Assembly (NCBI RefSeq): GCF_052064335.1
Contig: NZ_JBQHVU010000004.1
Location: 1-64,000 of the forward strand
Source: Weimeria sp002480925
GTDB taxonomy: Bacteria; Bacillota; Clostridia; Lachnospirales; Lachnospiraceae
Direction: 5' to 3'
Length of the DNA stretch: 64,000 bases
Below the pieces are notes generated by a model, which ran no database searches, was not told the DNA's origin, and saw nothing but the letters and a program-made list of their open reading frames with translations. The translations under genes were made by a program, and so were the position numbers. Below, piece by piece: positions 16,336 through 27,100 of the stretch (position 1 is its first letter; the number at the start of each line of letters is the position of its first letter).

Positions 16336-18860
16336 ATATATTTCACAGACTGACAATACGGATACTAAAGAAAAATAAGGTCAGGACTATTGTTACCATA
16401 ATTGGCATAGTTCTGTCAATGACGCTTTTTACGGCAGTTTTAGAGGGTGCCTGGAGCGGCCTCGTATTCATGAGGGATATCGAATCTCATCTGAGCGGAG
16501 AGTATCACGGCCTTCTTCAGAATGTATCTCCTGAGACTGTACCAAAGGTCAGAAAACTTGACAGTATTCAGAAAATCGAGGAGTTCAGGGAAGTTGGATT
16601 TGCCAAAGTAAATAAAGACAGCAAGTCGGATCCGTATCTTAGCATCCTGTCAGCTGACAGGAAAAATGGTCTTCTGCCTGTTAGTGTCATATCAGGAAGG
16701 ATGCCGAAGAATAACAGAGAGCTTCTGGTTTCATCAAATATGGCAAATAGCAGTAATAGCGAATACCGGAAGATAAGGGTCGGGGATACTATTAAGCTTA
16801 CTGTCGGAACCCGCTCATTCAAGGGAAAGCAGCTTCTGAATAGTGACAGTTATCAGGAAGGAGAGAAGCTGAACAATACTGATCAGAGGACTTATACTGT
16901 AGTCGGTATCTGTCAAAGACCGTCTGATGATCTGGTATCCTTGAATCTGCCTGGATTTGTTGCGCTTACTACAGCCGATAAGGGTGATGGCGTTACAAAT
17001 ATAGCTTTCACCCTCAAAAATCCGTATCTTTACAACCATACCGTAAAGAACACGCCAGTGCTTTCTAATGCTGTGGCTCATACATATCTGCTGAAGTTCT
17101 ACGGCATTTTCAGCGAAGGAAGCAGTCTGAAAATGGTAATAGATGGACTGGTATTAGTGCTTATCGTAATGATCCTATTCGGTTCAGTGTCACTTATCTA
17201 TAATTCATTTGCTATTTCTGTAAATGAGAGGATAAGACAGTACGGGATGCTCCGATCTCTCGGAGCCACCAAAAAGCAGATACGCTCATCTGTCTATTAT
17301 GAGGCGATGATCCTGTCAGCTATCGGTATTCCGATAGGGCTTTTGATAGGCTGTGCTGGGATAGGTATAACTCTATATGCACTGAGTCCTACCTTTGATA
17401 TGTACGCGAAGGGAACAGGCTGTCATATTCATCTGGTATTAAGCCCGGAGATAATAATAGCTGCAATACTTCTTTGTCTTATAATGGCGCTTCTTTCAGC
17501 GGTAAAGCCAGCGAACCGGGCAGTTCGTATATCGCCTATCGATGCTGTAAGACAGTCCGGTGAGGTAAGTATAGATAAAAGTGGCAGAAAGGCCGGAGAG
17601 AAGGCTTTAAGGAGAGGGCATTTTTACAGTGCGATGGCAAAGAAAAATTATTGCAGGAACCGGAAGCGGAGCAGGTCGACGGTATTTTCTATTTTCCTAA
17701 GCGTGGTGCTGTTTATCTCGGCTTCATCGTTTGTGGAGGGCATCAGCAAAGAAGTCGATAATTCGATCGCACAGGGGACGAGTGCCGATGTGATAGCGCA
17801 GCTCTATTCAAAGCATTATTCTGAAGAGATAAACAGGCTCTGGGATCAGTATAAGAGTGAGGAACAAGTGAGTGAGGCTTCGATGTATATGGAAGCAGAT
17901 GTAGCTGAAAAGGCATTTCCGGTAAAGCAGGCTTACCTGACTGATGAATTCATAGAGAATACCTATATAGACAATGGCCAGGTGAACCTGAATATCGGGT
18001 TCTTAGATGATGATACATTTAAAAAGCTTTGTCAGGAGAATGGACTTTCTGCTAAAAAATATATGGATCCGGAGAAGCCTGTGGGTATCATATATAACCA
18101 GCAGAGATATGTGGACGGAAGCGGGAAAAGTATCAGGTTTAAAGTCATAAAGCAGGATGCATTCCCTGTAAAGGCAGGAAGTGTTACAATAGGCTCTGAG
18201 ATAAAGGAAAAACCATGGTTTGAGACTGATGTGTCGAGAGTGTATTTCCCGATATCTGCCATGAAAGCTGTCTACGGGAAGGATATCATGCCTTCTGGCA
18301 AGCAGAATATAGATATGAGCTGTCAGATGTATTTTAAGACAGGCGACCATGAGAAAATGACTTCTGAGCTTGATGATCAGATAAAGTCAGAAAACCTGAA
18401 TGGTGATGTGATAGATCAGGCTGAATCATCGATGTCTATGAGGATGATGGTATTTGCGGCAAGAGTTTTTATATACGGGTTTATTATCCTGATATCGCTT
18501 ATCGCAGCTGCAAATGTATTTAATATCATTTCTACCGGCGTGATACTTAGAAAACGTGAATTCGCTATGCTTCGTTCTGTAGGAATGTCGAGGCGGGGCC
18601 TTAGAAAAATGCTTAAGGCCGAAAGCCTTCAGTATGGTACGAAGGCGCTGATCATTGGTATTCCGGTGGCGATACTGATAAGTTTTGCTATCTGGCGCAT
18701 AGTGAGTGTGAATATAGAGTCAGCTTTTTATCTGCCGGTGGTGCCGATAGTTATTGCGATCGCGGTGGTGTTTGCGGTGATATTCATATCGATGCATTTT
18801 GCGGAGAAGAGGATCAGTGCCGCGAATCTGATCGATGCGCTCAAGGATGAGAATATATGA
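16332..18860 (+). CDS. FtsX-type ABC transporter permease
   Basis: The 842-residue permease has one N-terminal membrane helix (about residues 14-36), a large extracytoplasmic region, and a first FtsX block (about 265-395) with three helices and the motif YGMLRSLGATKKQIR. A second extracytoplasmic region (about 455-695) and a last FtsX block (about 700-840), with EFAMLRSVGMSRRGLRK, complete it. The duplicated layout and size are like MacB/BceB-type lipoprotein or peptide pumps rather than importers. It is coupled to the ATPase gene (ATGA overlap) and a hairpin separates it from the response regulator gene. Confidence 0.88.
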   Translation: MNIFHRLTIRILKKNKVRTIVTIIGIVLSMTLFTAVLEGAWSGLVFMRDIESHLSGEYHGLLQNVSPETVPKVRKLDSIQKIEEFREVGFAKVNKDSKSDPYLSILSADRKNGLLPVSVISGRMPKNNRELLVSSNMANSSNSEYRKIRVGDTIKLTVGTRSFKGKQLLNSDSYQEGEKLNNTDQRTYTVVGICQRPSDDLVSLNLPGFVALTTADKGDGVTNIAFTLKNPYLYNHTVKNTPVLSNAVAHTYLLKFYGIFSEGSSLKMVIDGLVLVLIVMILFGSVSLIYNSFAISVNERIRQYGMLRSLGATKKQIRSSVYYEAMILSAIGIPIGLLIGCAGIGITLYALSPTFDMYAKGTGCHIHLVLSPEIIIAAILLCLIMALLSAVKPANRAVRISPIDAVRQSGEVSIDKSGRKAGEKALRRGHFYSAMAKKNYCRNRKRSRSTVFSIFLSVVLFISASSFVEGISKEVDNSIAQGTSADVIAQLYSKHYSEEINRLWDQYKSEEQVSEASMYMEADVAEKAFPVKQAYLTDEFIENTYIDNGQVNLNIGFLDDDTFKKLCQENGLSAKKYMDPEKPVGIIYNQQRYVDGSGKSIRFKVIKQDAFPVKAGSVTIGSEIKEKPWFETDVSRVYFPISAMKAVYGKDIMPSGKQNIDMSCQMYFKTGDHEKMTSELDDQIKSENLNGDVIDQAESSMSMRMMVFAARVFIYGFIILISLIAAANVFNIISTGVILRKREFAMLRSVGMSRRGLRKMLKAESLQYGTKALIIGIPVAILISFAIWRIVSVNIESAFYLPVVPIVIAIAVVFAVIFISMHFAEKRISAANLIDALKDENI

Positions 18861-18867
18861 GTAAGTC

Positions 18868-18895
18868 CGCGCGGTGAGGGAAAGAACACCGCGCG
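18868..18895 (+). terminator. GC-rich hairpin between permease and regulator genes
   Basis: CGCGCGGTG (18868-18876) and CACCGCGCG (18887-18895) form a perfect 9-bp stem with a 10-nt loop. The tail TATTTTA is only weakly T-rich. It sits between the permease stop and the response regulator RBS, so it may be a partial terminator or mRNA stability element that lowers regulator output relative to the transporter. Confidence 0.5.
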
Positions 18896-18916
18896 TATTT
18901 TACAGAAAGGTTTCTG

Positions 18917-19588
18917 ATGATTATTTCTATACTCCTTGTAGAAGATGATAAATCAATCGTAGATTCGTTGATAGAGTATCTGAAGAAAGAGGAATATGCT
19001 GTTACGGCGGTGCCGGGGCAGCGGGATGCATTAAAAGCTTTGAAGGCTGACAGGTTTGATATAGTGCTGCTAGATATTTCGCTTAAGGATGGAAACGGTT
19101 ATTCGCTGTGTTCGGAGATAAAAAGCGAATACGATATTCCGGTGATCTTTCTGACGGCGTCTGGGGATGAGGCCAGTGTCGTGGCTGGTTTTGATCTGGG
19201 CGCGGATGATTATATCGCAAAGCCTTTCAGACCGAGGGAGCTGGTTTCGAGAATTAAGAATGCGTTACGGAAGTATCAGCATGACAATGGACGGATTGTA
19301 ATAGGTGATCTGTTTATAGATATGAACAGTGGAAAAATTAGTAAAGGTGAGAAGGATATCGTGCTGTCTGCTCTCGAATTCAGGATTCTTCAGATTTTTG
19401 TAGAGAACAGAGGTAGGATTTTGTCTCGGGAAGCTCTTCTCGAGGACGTCTGGGATATCGCTGGGAATTTTGTCAACGACAACACTCTTTCTGTCTATAT
19501 CAAGCGCCTCCGTGAGAAAATAGAGGATGACCCGCAGAATCCAAAGATAATAATGACTGTCAGGGGTCTTGGTTACCGTATGGTATGA
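18917..19588 (+). CDS. OmpR-family response regulator
   Basis: The 223-residue regulator has a receiver domain (1-118) with acidic pair Glu9/Asp10/Asp11, phospho-acceptor Asp53 in LLDIS, Thr80 in FLTAS and Lys102 in IAKPF. A winged-helix DNA-binding domain (about 130-223) follows, with LSALEFRIL and the C-terminal VRGLGYRMV. AGAAAGG lies 8 nt before the start. The kinase gene follows 18 nt later. It probably regulates the upstream ABC pump, as in BceRS/VraRS-like modules; this is an inference from gene order. Confidence 0.94.
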   Translation: MIISILLVEDDKSIVDSLIEYLKKEEYAVTAVPGQRDALKALKADRFDIVLLDISLKDGNGYSLCSEIKSEYDIPVIFLTASGDEASVVAGFDLGADDYIAKPFRPRELVSRIKNALRKYQHDNGRIVIGDLFIDMNSGKISKGEKDIVLSALEFRILQIFVENRGRILSREALLEDVWDIAGNFVNDNTLSVYIKRLREKIEDDPQNPKIIMTVRGLGYRMV

Positions 19589-19606
19589 AAAAGGGAGGCT
19601 TTGGCT

Positions 19607-20614
19607 TTGAATATCTGGAAGAATGCGAAGTTCAGATGGTGTTTTTGTATTATGGTGATGGCCAGTCTGGTATGTGATCTGACCATTTTATTTTTGTATG
19701 ACAAGATGGCGGCTCTGATTGCACTGATTGCTGAGGCCGTCTGTATTTCTGTTTTTGGATCATATACGATGGTGAGGCTTAAGGACATAGCGGAACTGTC
19801 TGATGAGGTTGACAAGGTGCTGCATGGTAAAGAAGAGCTTACCATCAGAAACGCGAAGGAGGGCGAGCTTTATATCCTCTATTCTGAGCTTCGCAAAATG
19901 ACTGTAAGGCTTCGCTCACAGGCTGAGACGAGTGATAAAGACCGGCTTCGTATGAGTAAGGCTTTGGCGGACATATCCCATCAGCTTCGGACTCCGCTTA
20001 CCGCTATGAATCTGACTGTAAATCTCCTGTCTGATGACGGTGCGGACAGTGACAATTACCGGAAGCATATACATGAATTGAAGGATTCACTTGCCAGAAT
20101 GGAAAATCTGACCGAAGCACTTCTGAAAATAGCAAAGCTTGATTCCGGCACTGTGGCATTCATAAAGAAACAGATCAATGTCTCTGATGTGATAGAAAAG
20201 GCAGCTGAACCGCTGCTGATCCCGATGGAGCTTAAAGGGATAGCTTTTGATGCTTCATGCGGTGATGCTGCATTTATCGGTGATAGGGAGTGGTGCGCCG
20301 AGGCTTTGGGCAATCTGATAAAAAACTGCGTTGAGCACACGCCTTCTGGTGGCACTATTAGTGTAAGAGCGGAAGAAACGGCCATTTTTACAGAAGTAGT
20401 CATAACAGATACCGGAGAAGGCTTCAAAGAATCTGACCTTCCTCATCTCTTCGAGCGTTTCTACCGTGGTGAAAATGCCTCGTCACAGAGCATCGGTATC
20501 GGACTCGCCTTATCCCGTGACATCATCAAAGCCCACAACGGCACGATAAAAGCATCAAATATCCGCCCGCACGGCGCCGAATTCACCGTCCGCTTCTATA
20601 AGCGGGTCATATAA
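19607..20614 (+). CDS. Sensor histidine kinase with minimal extracellular loop
   Basis: The 335-residue kinase has two membrane helices (about 8-28 and 34-53) separated by only a few residues, so there is almost no outside sensor domain. The H-box is ISHQLRTPL with the phospho-acceptor His near residue 126. N-box NLIKNCVEHT, G1 DTGEGF, F-box LFERFYRG and G2 GIGLAL follow in order. The topology fits intramembrane-sensing kinases that read the flux state of a partner ABC transporter. Start TTG at 19607 is preferred over TTG 19601 because GGGAGG is then 8 nt upstream instead of 2. Confidence 0.9.
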   Translation: MNIWKNAKFRWCFCIMVMASLVCDLTILFLYDKMAALIALIAEAVCISVFGSYTMVRLKDIAELSDEVDKVLHGKEELTIRNAKEGELYILYSELRKMTVRLRSQAETSDKDRLRMSKALADISHQLRTPLTAMNLTVNLLSDDGADSDNYRKHIHELKDSLARMENLTEALLKIAKLDSGTVAFIKKQINVSDVIEKAAEPLLIPMELKGIAFDASCGDAAFIGDREWCAEALGNLIKNCVEHTPSGGTISVRAEETAIFTEVVITDTGEGFKESDLPHLFERFYRGENASSQSIGIGLALSRDIIKAHNGTIKASNIRPHGAEFTVRFYKRVI

Positions 20615-20617
20615 AAA

Positions 20618-20644
20618 TTGTAAAAACAGGCATCTTTTTTACAA
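20618..20644 (+). terminator. AT-rich hairpin after the kinase gene
   Basis: TTGTAAAAA (20618-20626) can pair with TTTTTACAA (20636-20644). The stem is almost all A-T with a T-run inside its 3' arm. It is a weak candidate terminator separating the two-component genes from addB. Confidence 0.4.
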
Positions 20645-20651
20645 AAAAATC

Positions 20652-20680
20652 TTTACAGCTTCCACGTGATGTGATATACT
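20652..20680 (+). promoter_or_regulatory. Promoter of addBA
   Basis: TTTACA (20652-20657), a 17-nt spacer and TATACT (20675-20680). The start of transcription would be about 35 nt before the addB ATG. Confidence 0.75.
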
Positions 20681-20720
20681 ACGAACAGACATTCGGACAC
20701 AGCATCAGGGGAGGCCTATT

Positions 20721-23700
20721 ATGAACCTTCAGATTATCGCCGGACCGTCGGGGGCTGGCAAATCCACTTATATTTACAATAGGATAGTTGAGCAGGCTAT
20801 AGCGAATCCGGACAAGCATTATCTTATTCTCGTTCCGCTCCAGTATTCTATGCAGACCCAGAGGATTCTGGTTTTTGCACATCCGAGAAGAAGCATTATG
20901 AATATAGATGTCCTCTCGTTTGAGAGGCTGGCCTACAGGGTCTTTGATGAGCTTGGGACTAATAAGACGCACTGCCTTGATGAGACCGGAAAGGTACTTC
21001 TGCTTCGCCGCGCAGCCTCCCTTATTTCAGATGACCTTGGCATCCTGAAGAGGAATATAGGACGCAGAGGCTATATAGATCAGGTCAAGTCACTTATTTC
21101 GGAGCTGATGCAGTATGGCTATTCTCCGGATGACCTTGATAGGATGGCCTCGTCACCAACGGCCACAAAGGCTTTCAGGGAGAAGGCAGAGGATATCGAG
21201 AAGCTCTACCGGGAGTTCCTCAAGCTTTTTGACCAGAGCATGTTTACTGAGGAGCAGGTGCTTTCCCTGCTATGTGAGGTCTGTGACAGATCCGAACTTC
21301 TTAAGGATTCAGTCATAGTCCTTGATGGCTATACAGGCTTTACTCCTGTACAGAAGGAGCTTCTTGGCCGGCTTAGCTCTGTTGTAGATACAGTTTATGC
21401 CTGCATCTGTGCGGATCCGGATACCGACCTTTATTCGAATGGCAGCGAGGATGAGCTTTTTTATATGTCGAGGGAGGAGAGCTGCTTTCTGTCATCACTT
21501 GCCGGAGATGGGTTTATGGATCCTGTCATAATAGGAAGGGGACATGGCAGATTTTCGGGACATGATGATATGGCCTTTGTAGAGGAACATATTTTCAGGG
21601 ATGATGGGGCCAATCTTCTGGTCAGGGCAGAGGATGCGCCAGTGTCTCTCTACTCACTTGGCAATGTGAACCAGGAGCTTTTGTACACGGCTCAGAGGAT
21701 CCATCAGCTTATCCGTACAGAGGAGGGACTCCATTACAGGGATATAGCTGTAGTCTGCCCTGATGTTTCGGTATACAGATATTCGATAGAGAGGATATTT
21801 GCCTCATCAGGCATACCAGTCTTCGTTGACGAAAGGAAGAGCGCATTATTTAATCCCCTTACCGAATTCTGCGACTCAGCCTTTGACCTGATAAGGCGTC
21901 GTATGTCCTATGATTCCCTTATGCGTTTCTTACGGACAGGCCTCACTCCTTTATCAGCAGAGGAGACAGATATACTGGACAATTATCTCTACGAGGCATC
22001 ATTTCGGAATACGACCTATCTATGGAACAGCTTTACCCGCCGCAGCGACAGCTTCAGAAAGGACAGCGATCTCATCGTGGCTGAGCAGATCAGGGAGAAG
22101 ATAGCAGGGCCTCTGCAGCAGTTTTACGAGACTCAGAAGAGGGGCATTACAGTAAGGGAGAGGATGACCTCGCTTTTTAGTCTGCTCGCCTCCTTTGATG
22201 TGGAGAGGAAGCTTATAAAGCGCTCAGACATGAAGGAAGAGGAGGGGGATATGGTCGCAGCCGATCTCTACAGACGGATGTATGGATTCCTCTGCACCCT
22301 TGCTGATCAGATGGTCTATATTCTCGGAGAAGAGAAGATGAAGGCCGCAGATTTCAAGGATATGCTTATAGACGGGCTGGATTCGATAAAGCCGGCCACT
22401 GTCCCTAAGAGCAATGATTCTGTATCCTTCGGAGACTTAGAGAGGAGCAGACTTTCTGATGTGCGTATACTTTTCCTTATAGGTGCAGGAGACGATAAGA
22501 TCCCTATGACGGGGGATAGTACAGGAATCTTTTCACAGGAGGACAGACGGATCCTTAAGGAGGAGGGCTTCGAGCTTTCTCCTACAGATGAGAAGAGAAG
22601 CCTTGAACAGAAATTTTATCTCTATCTTGTCCTTACCAAGGCAAGGGAGAGAATCTTCATAAGCTATCACAGGATGGCGGAGGACGGAAGTGCTATAAAC
22701 GGATCATATCTTTTTGATGAGATAAGGAGACTTATACCATCGGCGGAGATCTGTGCTGTCGCCTCTACAGATCCTGTATTCTTAGAGACAGAGAAGAGTG
22801 CAGATATAGTTATGACAAGAGGGATCAGGAAGATCATAGATTCCCAGGCTGACAGGGAGACCGTGGAGCTTACCAGCTCTCTTCTTGCAGTGAAGTCCAT
22901 TACAGGAAGGCAGGATCAGAGAGAACGCTTCCTTAGGGCAGCCTTCTTCGAAAACAAAAAGACACCGCTTTCGGAGGCGGTGACAGAGGCTCTCTACGGT
23001 AAGGATATGCAGATGTCTGTAAGCAGACTTGAGACCTTTGCCAGATGCGCCTACAGCTACTTTCTCCAGTACGGACTCTCTCTTTCCGAGCGAAGGAAAA
23101 ATGAATTCAAGGCACTTGATCTGGGTAATCTCTATCATGGAGCTCTGGAGAGGTTCGGAAAGAGCATGATATCAGACGGGCTTACCTGGGAGAAGATAGA
23201 CCAGGCTTTGGTGGGAGAAAGACTTCGTCAGGGGTTTGAAGCAGAGCTTTCCGGATTTAAGGACAGGGAGACCTTTATAGATCCGAGAGAGAATCATTTC
23301 AAGGACAGCGCATACCGCAATCTGCTTTTCAATACAATGGTGATGACAGAGCAGATAAAGGCGGGAAGCTTTGTCCCTGTCCATTTCGAGCAGGAGCTTA
23401 AGGACCTGTGTGATCCTTCGGATCTTATGATCAGTCTGCCGGGTGGCAGGTCGCTTTCATTTACAGGCCGTATAGACAGGATAGATATAGCAAGACTCAG
23501 GGAGGGCGACTATGTAAAGATAGTAGATTACAAGACCGGGACTAACAGACTTGATCCAGTACTTATAGGTGCAGGCCTGGAGCTCCAGCTTCTTGTATAT
23601 TTACGGGCTGCCTTAAGCGGACTTAGGAAGCATAGCGGTAGGAATACACTTCCCGGAGCTGTGTTCTATTACCAGATCATGGACCCAAGAGTCGATGAGG

Positions 23701-24191
23701 ACAGTCCTCTTACTGATGATATGCTGCACCAGAAACTTCTAAATGAGCTTAGGCCATCAGGCTTTGTAGCCGATGATATGGCAGTTATATCTGCTCTTGA
23801 CAATGATCTGACTTGCCAGACAAGCTACAAGTCTCCGTTTGTGAATCTTTCTACCAGAAAGGACGGCAGCCTCGGGACATCAGAAATGCTCTTGCCTATG
23901 GAGTCCTTCTCTGCCCTTAGCATGTATACAAGAGATATGGCTGCATCCCTGGGTTCCCATATAGCCGGAGGGGATACCTATGTGAATCCATACAGATATA
24001 AGGGCAGGAGCGCATGCGACAGATGTCCCTACAGCGGAGTCTGCCATTTCGATACCAGACTGCGGGGCTTTTATTACCGTGATCTTGATAATTCTCTTGC
24101 TTCCTATATCTCACCGGATCAGAAGGGGAAGAAGGGCTCGACACTTAAGGGCCTGATCACAAAGGTCATGGAAAAGGAGGAAGGCAGATGA
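20721..24191 (+). CDS. addB: AddB helicase-nuclease subunit
   Basis: The 1156-residue AddB acts with AddA to process double-strand breaks for recombination and to degrade linear DNA. Walker A GPSGAGKST is at residues 8-16. The C-terminal RecB-family nuclease domain has IVDYKTG near residue 936. The Fe-S staple is complete: Cys776 (RCAYSYF) and Cys1099, Cys1102, Cys1108 (CDRCPYSGVC), the C-x2-C-x5-C pattern known from AddB. AGGGGAGG precedes the ATG. It overlaps addA by 4 nt. Confidence 0.96.
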   Translation: MNLQIIAGPSGAGKSTYIYNRIVEQAIANPDKHYLILVPLQYSMQTQRILVFAHPRRSIMNIDVLSFERLAYRVFDELGTNKTHCLDETGKVLLLRRAASLISDDLGILKRNIGRRGYIDQVKSLISELMQYGYSPDDLDRMASSPTATKAFREKAEDIEKLYREFLKLFDQSMFTEEQVLSLLCEVCDRSELLKDSVIVLDGYTGFTPVQKELLGRLSSVVDTVYACICADPDTDLYSNGSEDELFYMSREESCFLSSLAGDGFMDPVIIGRGHGRFSGHDDMAFVEEHIFRDDGANLLVRAEDAPVSLYSLGNVNQELLYTAQRIHQLIRTEEGLHYRDIAVVCPDVSVYRYSIERIFASSGIPVFVDERKSALFNPLTEFCDSAFDLIRRRMSYDSLMRFLRTGLTPLSAEETDILDNYLYEASFRNTTYLWNSFTRRSDSFRKDSDLIVAEQIREKIAGPLQQFYETQKRGITVRERMTSLFSLLASFDVERKLIKRSDMKEEEGDMVAADLYRRMYGFLCTLADQMVYILGEEKMKAADFKDMLIDGLDSIKPATVPKSNDSVSFGDLERSRLSDVRILFLIGAGDDKIPMTGDSTGIFSQEDRRILKEEGFELSPTDEKRSLEQKFYLYLVLTKARERIFISYHRMAEDGSAINGSYLFDEIRRLIPSAEICAVASTDPVFLETEKSADIVMTRGIRKIIDSQADRETVELTSSLLAVKSITGRQDQRERFLRAAFFENKKTPLSEAVTEALYGKDMQMSVSRLETFARCAYSYFLQYGLSLSERRKNEFKALDLGNLYHGALERFGKSMISDGLTWEKIDQALVGERLRQGFEAELSGFKDRETFIDPRENHFKDSAYRNLLFNTMVMTEQIKAGSFVPVHFEQELKDLCDPSDLMISLPGGRSLSFTGRIDRIDIARLREGDYVKIVDYKTGTNRLDPVLIGAGLELQLLVYLRAALSGLRKHSGRNTLPGAVFYYQIMDPRVDEDSPLTDDMLHQKLLNELRPSGFVADDMAVISALDNDLTCQTSYKSPFVNLSTRKDGSLGTSEMLLPMESFSALSMYTRDMAASLGSHIAGGDTYVNPYRYKGRSACDRCPYSGVCHFDTRLRGFYYRDLDNSLASYISPDQKGKKGSTLKGLITKVMEKEEGR

Positions 24192-27100
24192 AGTGGACTA
24201 AGGCACAGCAGGCTACTATAGACTCAAGGGATCAGTCCCTTCTTGTGACAGCAGCTGCCGGAAGCGGTAAGACAGCTGTATTAGTAGAGCGCATAATAAA
24301 AAGACTTGTCAGCAAGGATGATCCATGGGATATAGATCAGTTTCTTGTGGTGACCTTTACAAGAGCTGCTGCAAAGGAGATGAAGGAGAGAATATACAGC
24401 TCACTTGATGCAGAGCTAAGGAGAAATCCATCCGACAGGAGACTTGGGAGGATGAGGGAGAAGGTATATTCCTCTGATATCAGGACCATAGACAGTTTCT
24501 GCAAGAATGTGGTTTCTGAATATTTTACAAGGATAGATCTGGATCCGGATTTCAGATTCATGGATCAGGGAGAGGGAGAGCTCTTAAAGCATCAGGTCAT
24601 AGAGGAGATGATGAGGGAGGAGTATGCTGCTGCAGATCCGACCTTCCTCGAGCTTTCCGATATGTTTTCCTCGAAGGGGTCAGATGACGCGCTTTGCGAG
24701 ATCATACTTGGCATATATGATATGGCTCAGGCCCATGCCTGGCCTGATAGATTTTACAGCTCTCTTTCAGATAGCATAAGGGAGGTGGATCTGTCCACTA
24801 TTTCAGAATGTGGCTGGATGAAGGAGCTTGTGAAATGGATCAGGGACTTTGCAGAGGAGACTCTTACTGTTGTAGAAAAGCTTACAAGGACAGCCCAGGC
24901 AGAAAATGACGATGGCCTTTTTGATACCATTATCGGCAATCTTTCCTCTGACCGGTCCTTCTTTACAGGTCTAATGGAGGCAGAAAGCTTTCAGGACATA
25001 CATTATCTTTGTGACACCTACAAGTTCCCTCCGGTCGGAAAGGCACAGGTAAGAAAGGGAACAGAGGATCAGAAGCTTATTGCTGATGAAATGAAAGGAG
25101 TAAGGGATGAGTACAGGGATTTTTTCAATAAAAAGATAAAGGAGCGTTTCCTCGATGTGCCACTTGAGCTTATAGTCTCCGATGAGAACAGGAAGATTCC
25201 CTACCTTAAGAAGATAATAGAGCTCACAGCCAGATTCGACGAGGCCTTTCTATCTGAGAAAAAGGACCGGAAATCCTTTGAGTTTTCCGATATAGAGCAT
25301 TTCGCGGTGAGGATCCTGATAAATGACGACGGCTCGATAACAGATGCGGCCAGAGACTATCGCAGGCGTTATCGTGAGGTCATGGTAGATGAGTATCAGG
25401 ATACCAATGAGCTCAATGAGATGATACTTTCTGCTGTGACAAGAGATGGCCTTGATTACTTCATGGTCGGAGATGTAAAGCAGTCTATCTATGGCTTCAG
25501 AAACGCAGATCCGGGTATCATAATAAGGAAATCAAAGGAGTTTAAAAGGGAGGAAGACTCAGACTTCCGCCGTATAGACCTTGATAAGAATTTCAGGAGC
25601 AGGGCCACTGTGGTCGATACTGTAAACGATATTTTCAGAATGGTCATGATAGAGGAGATAGGCGGAGTGGAGTATGAAAAAAAAGCCTGGCTGAAGCTGG
25701 GAGCAGACTATTATCCGCCGCTTCCTGATGGCCAGGACAATTCCACAGAGACTGTGATCCTTGCAAGGGATGACGAGGAGCTTGACGAGATCTCGGATGA
25801 TCAGACCTCGCTTGAGGCGACCTGGACTGCCCAGAGGATTAGCTCACTTATGAAGGGCTTTAAGGTAGCTGACGGCAATGGAGGCATGAGGCCGATAGGT
25901 TACAGCGATATTGCTGTGATCATGCGAAGCACAAAGGTAAATGCAGCAAAGATAATGGATGTCTTCAATGCCTATGGGATACCGGCAGAAAATGCCGCTG
26001 CCACAGGCTATTTTAAGGCAGCGGAGGTTGTGGTAACTCTTAATTACCTTCGTATAATCGACAATCCGAGACAGGATATACCACTGGCCTCTGTCCTTAC
26101 ATCTATGTATGTAGGTCTTTCCGACGAGGATATGGCCCTTATAAGGGCAGCCCATAAGGAGCGTTCCTTCTATCAGGCCCTGCTTGCAGAATGCAGCGAG
26201 CCAAAGGCAGAGCTTTCGCCAGATGCCAGGAAAAGACTGGATGACTTCTGGAATGAGCTTACCAGTCTTCGTCATCTTACCTGTGATACCCCTGTATACC
26301 AGATAATAGCAAGGCTATATCAAGACACAGGCTATGATGCTTTGGTCAGCTGTCTGCCAGGCGGAGAGAGGCGGAGGGAAAATCTGATGAAGCTGTTTGA
26401 CAAGGCAGTCGCCTTCTCAACGACAAGCTTTTCAGGTATCTCATCATTTGTGTCCTATATAGAGAAGCTTAACGAATACAAGTCGGATGAGGGCGAGGCA
26501 GATGCAGGAGGCAGCGAGGATGCGGTAAGGATAATGACTATCCATAAGAGCAAGGGCCTTGAGTTCCCAGTCGTCTTTGTTATAGGACTTGGAAACAGGT
26601 TTCATAACAGTTTGGACCCGGTCGAGCTTGACGGGGATCAGGACATATCCATGCCCTACATTGATGTGGCAGCTCATAAGAAAAGAGAGACAGCCCATCT
26701 GGCCATGCTTAGGTCGAAAAAGGCTGACAGAGAGCTTGGAGAGTCTCTCCGCGTTCTTTATGTCGCTCTCACCAGGGCCAAGGAGAAGCTTATCCTTGTA
26801 GGAAGTCTTACTGAAAAGGATAAGGAAGAGTATCTCAAAAAGGGAGAGGAGCTTCATAGCGACAGATGCACCTATTCAGAGCTTAAAGGCTCTATGAATT
26901 ACTACAGGGTCATCATTCCGGTGCTTAAAAAGGCCGGCTACAGGATAGATGCGCCGGATGCCTCAGGCTTTGCAGCCAATGAGATCTCCTCGATGAAGGA
27001 AAAGGACAGGATAAGAGACCTGCTTTGCTCGGACGGGTCAGAGGATATAAGGGATAAGGCCATAAGGCTTTATGACAGATTTACAAGCCCCTATGCCTTT

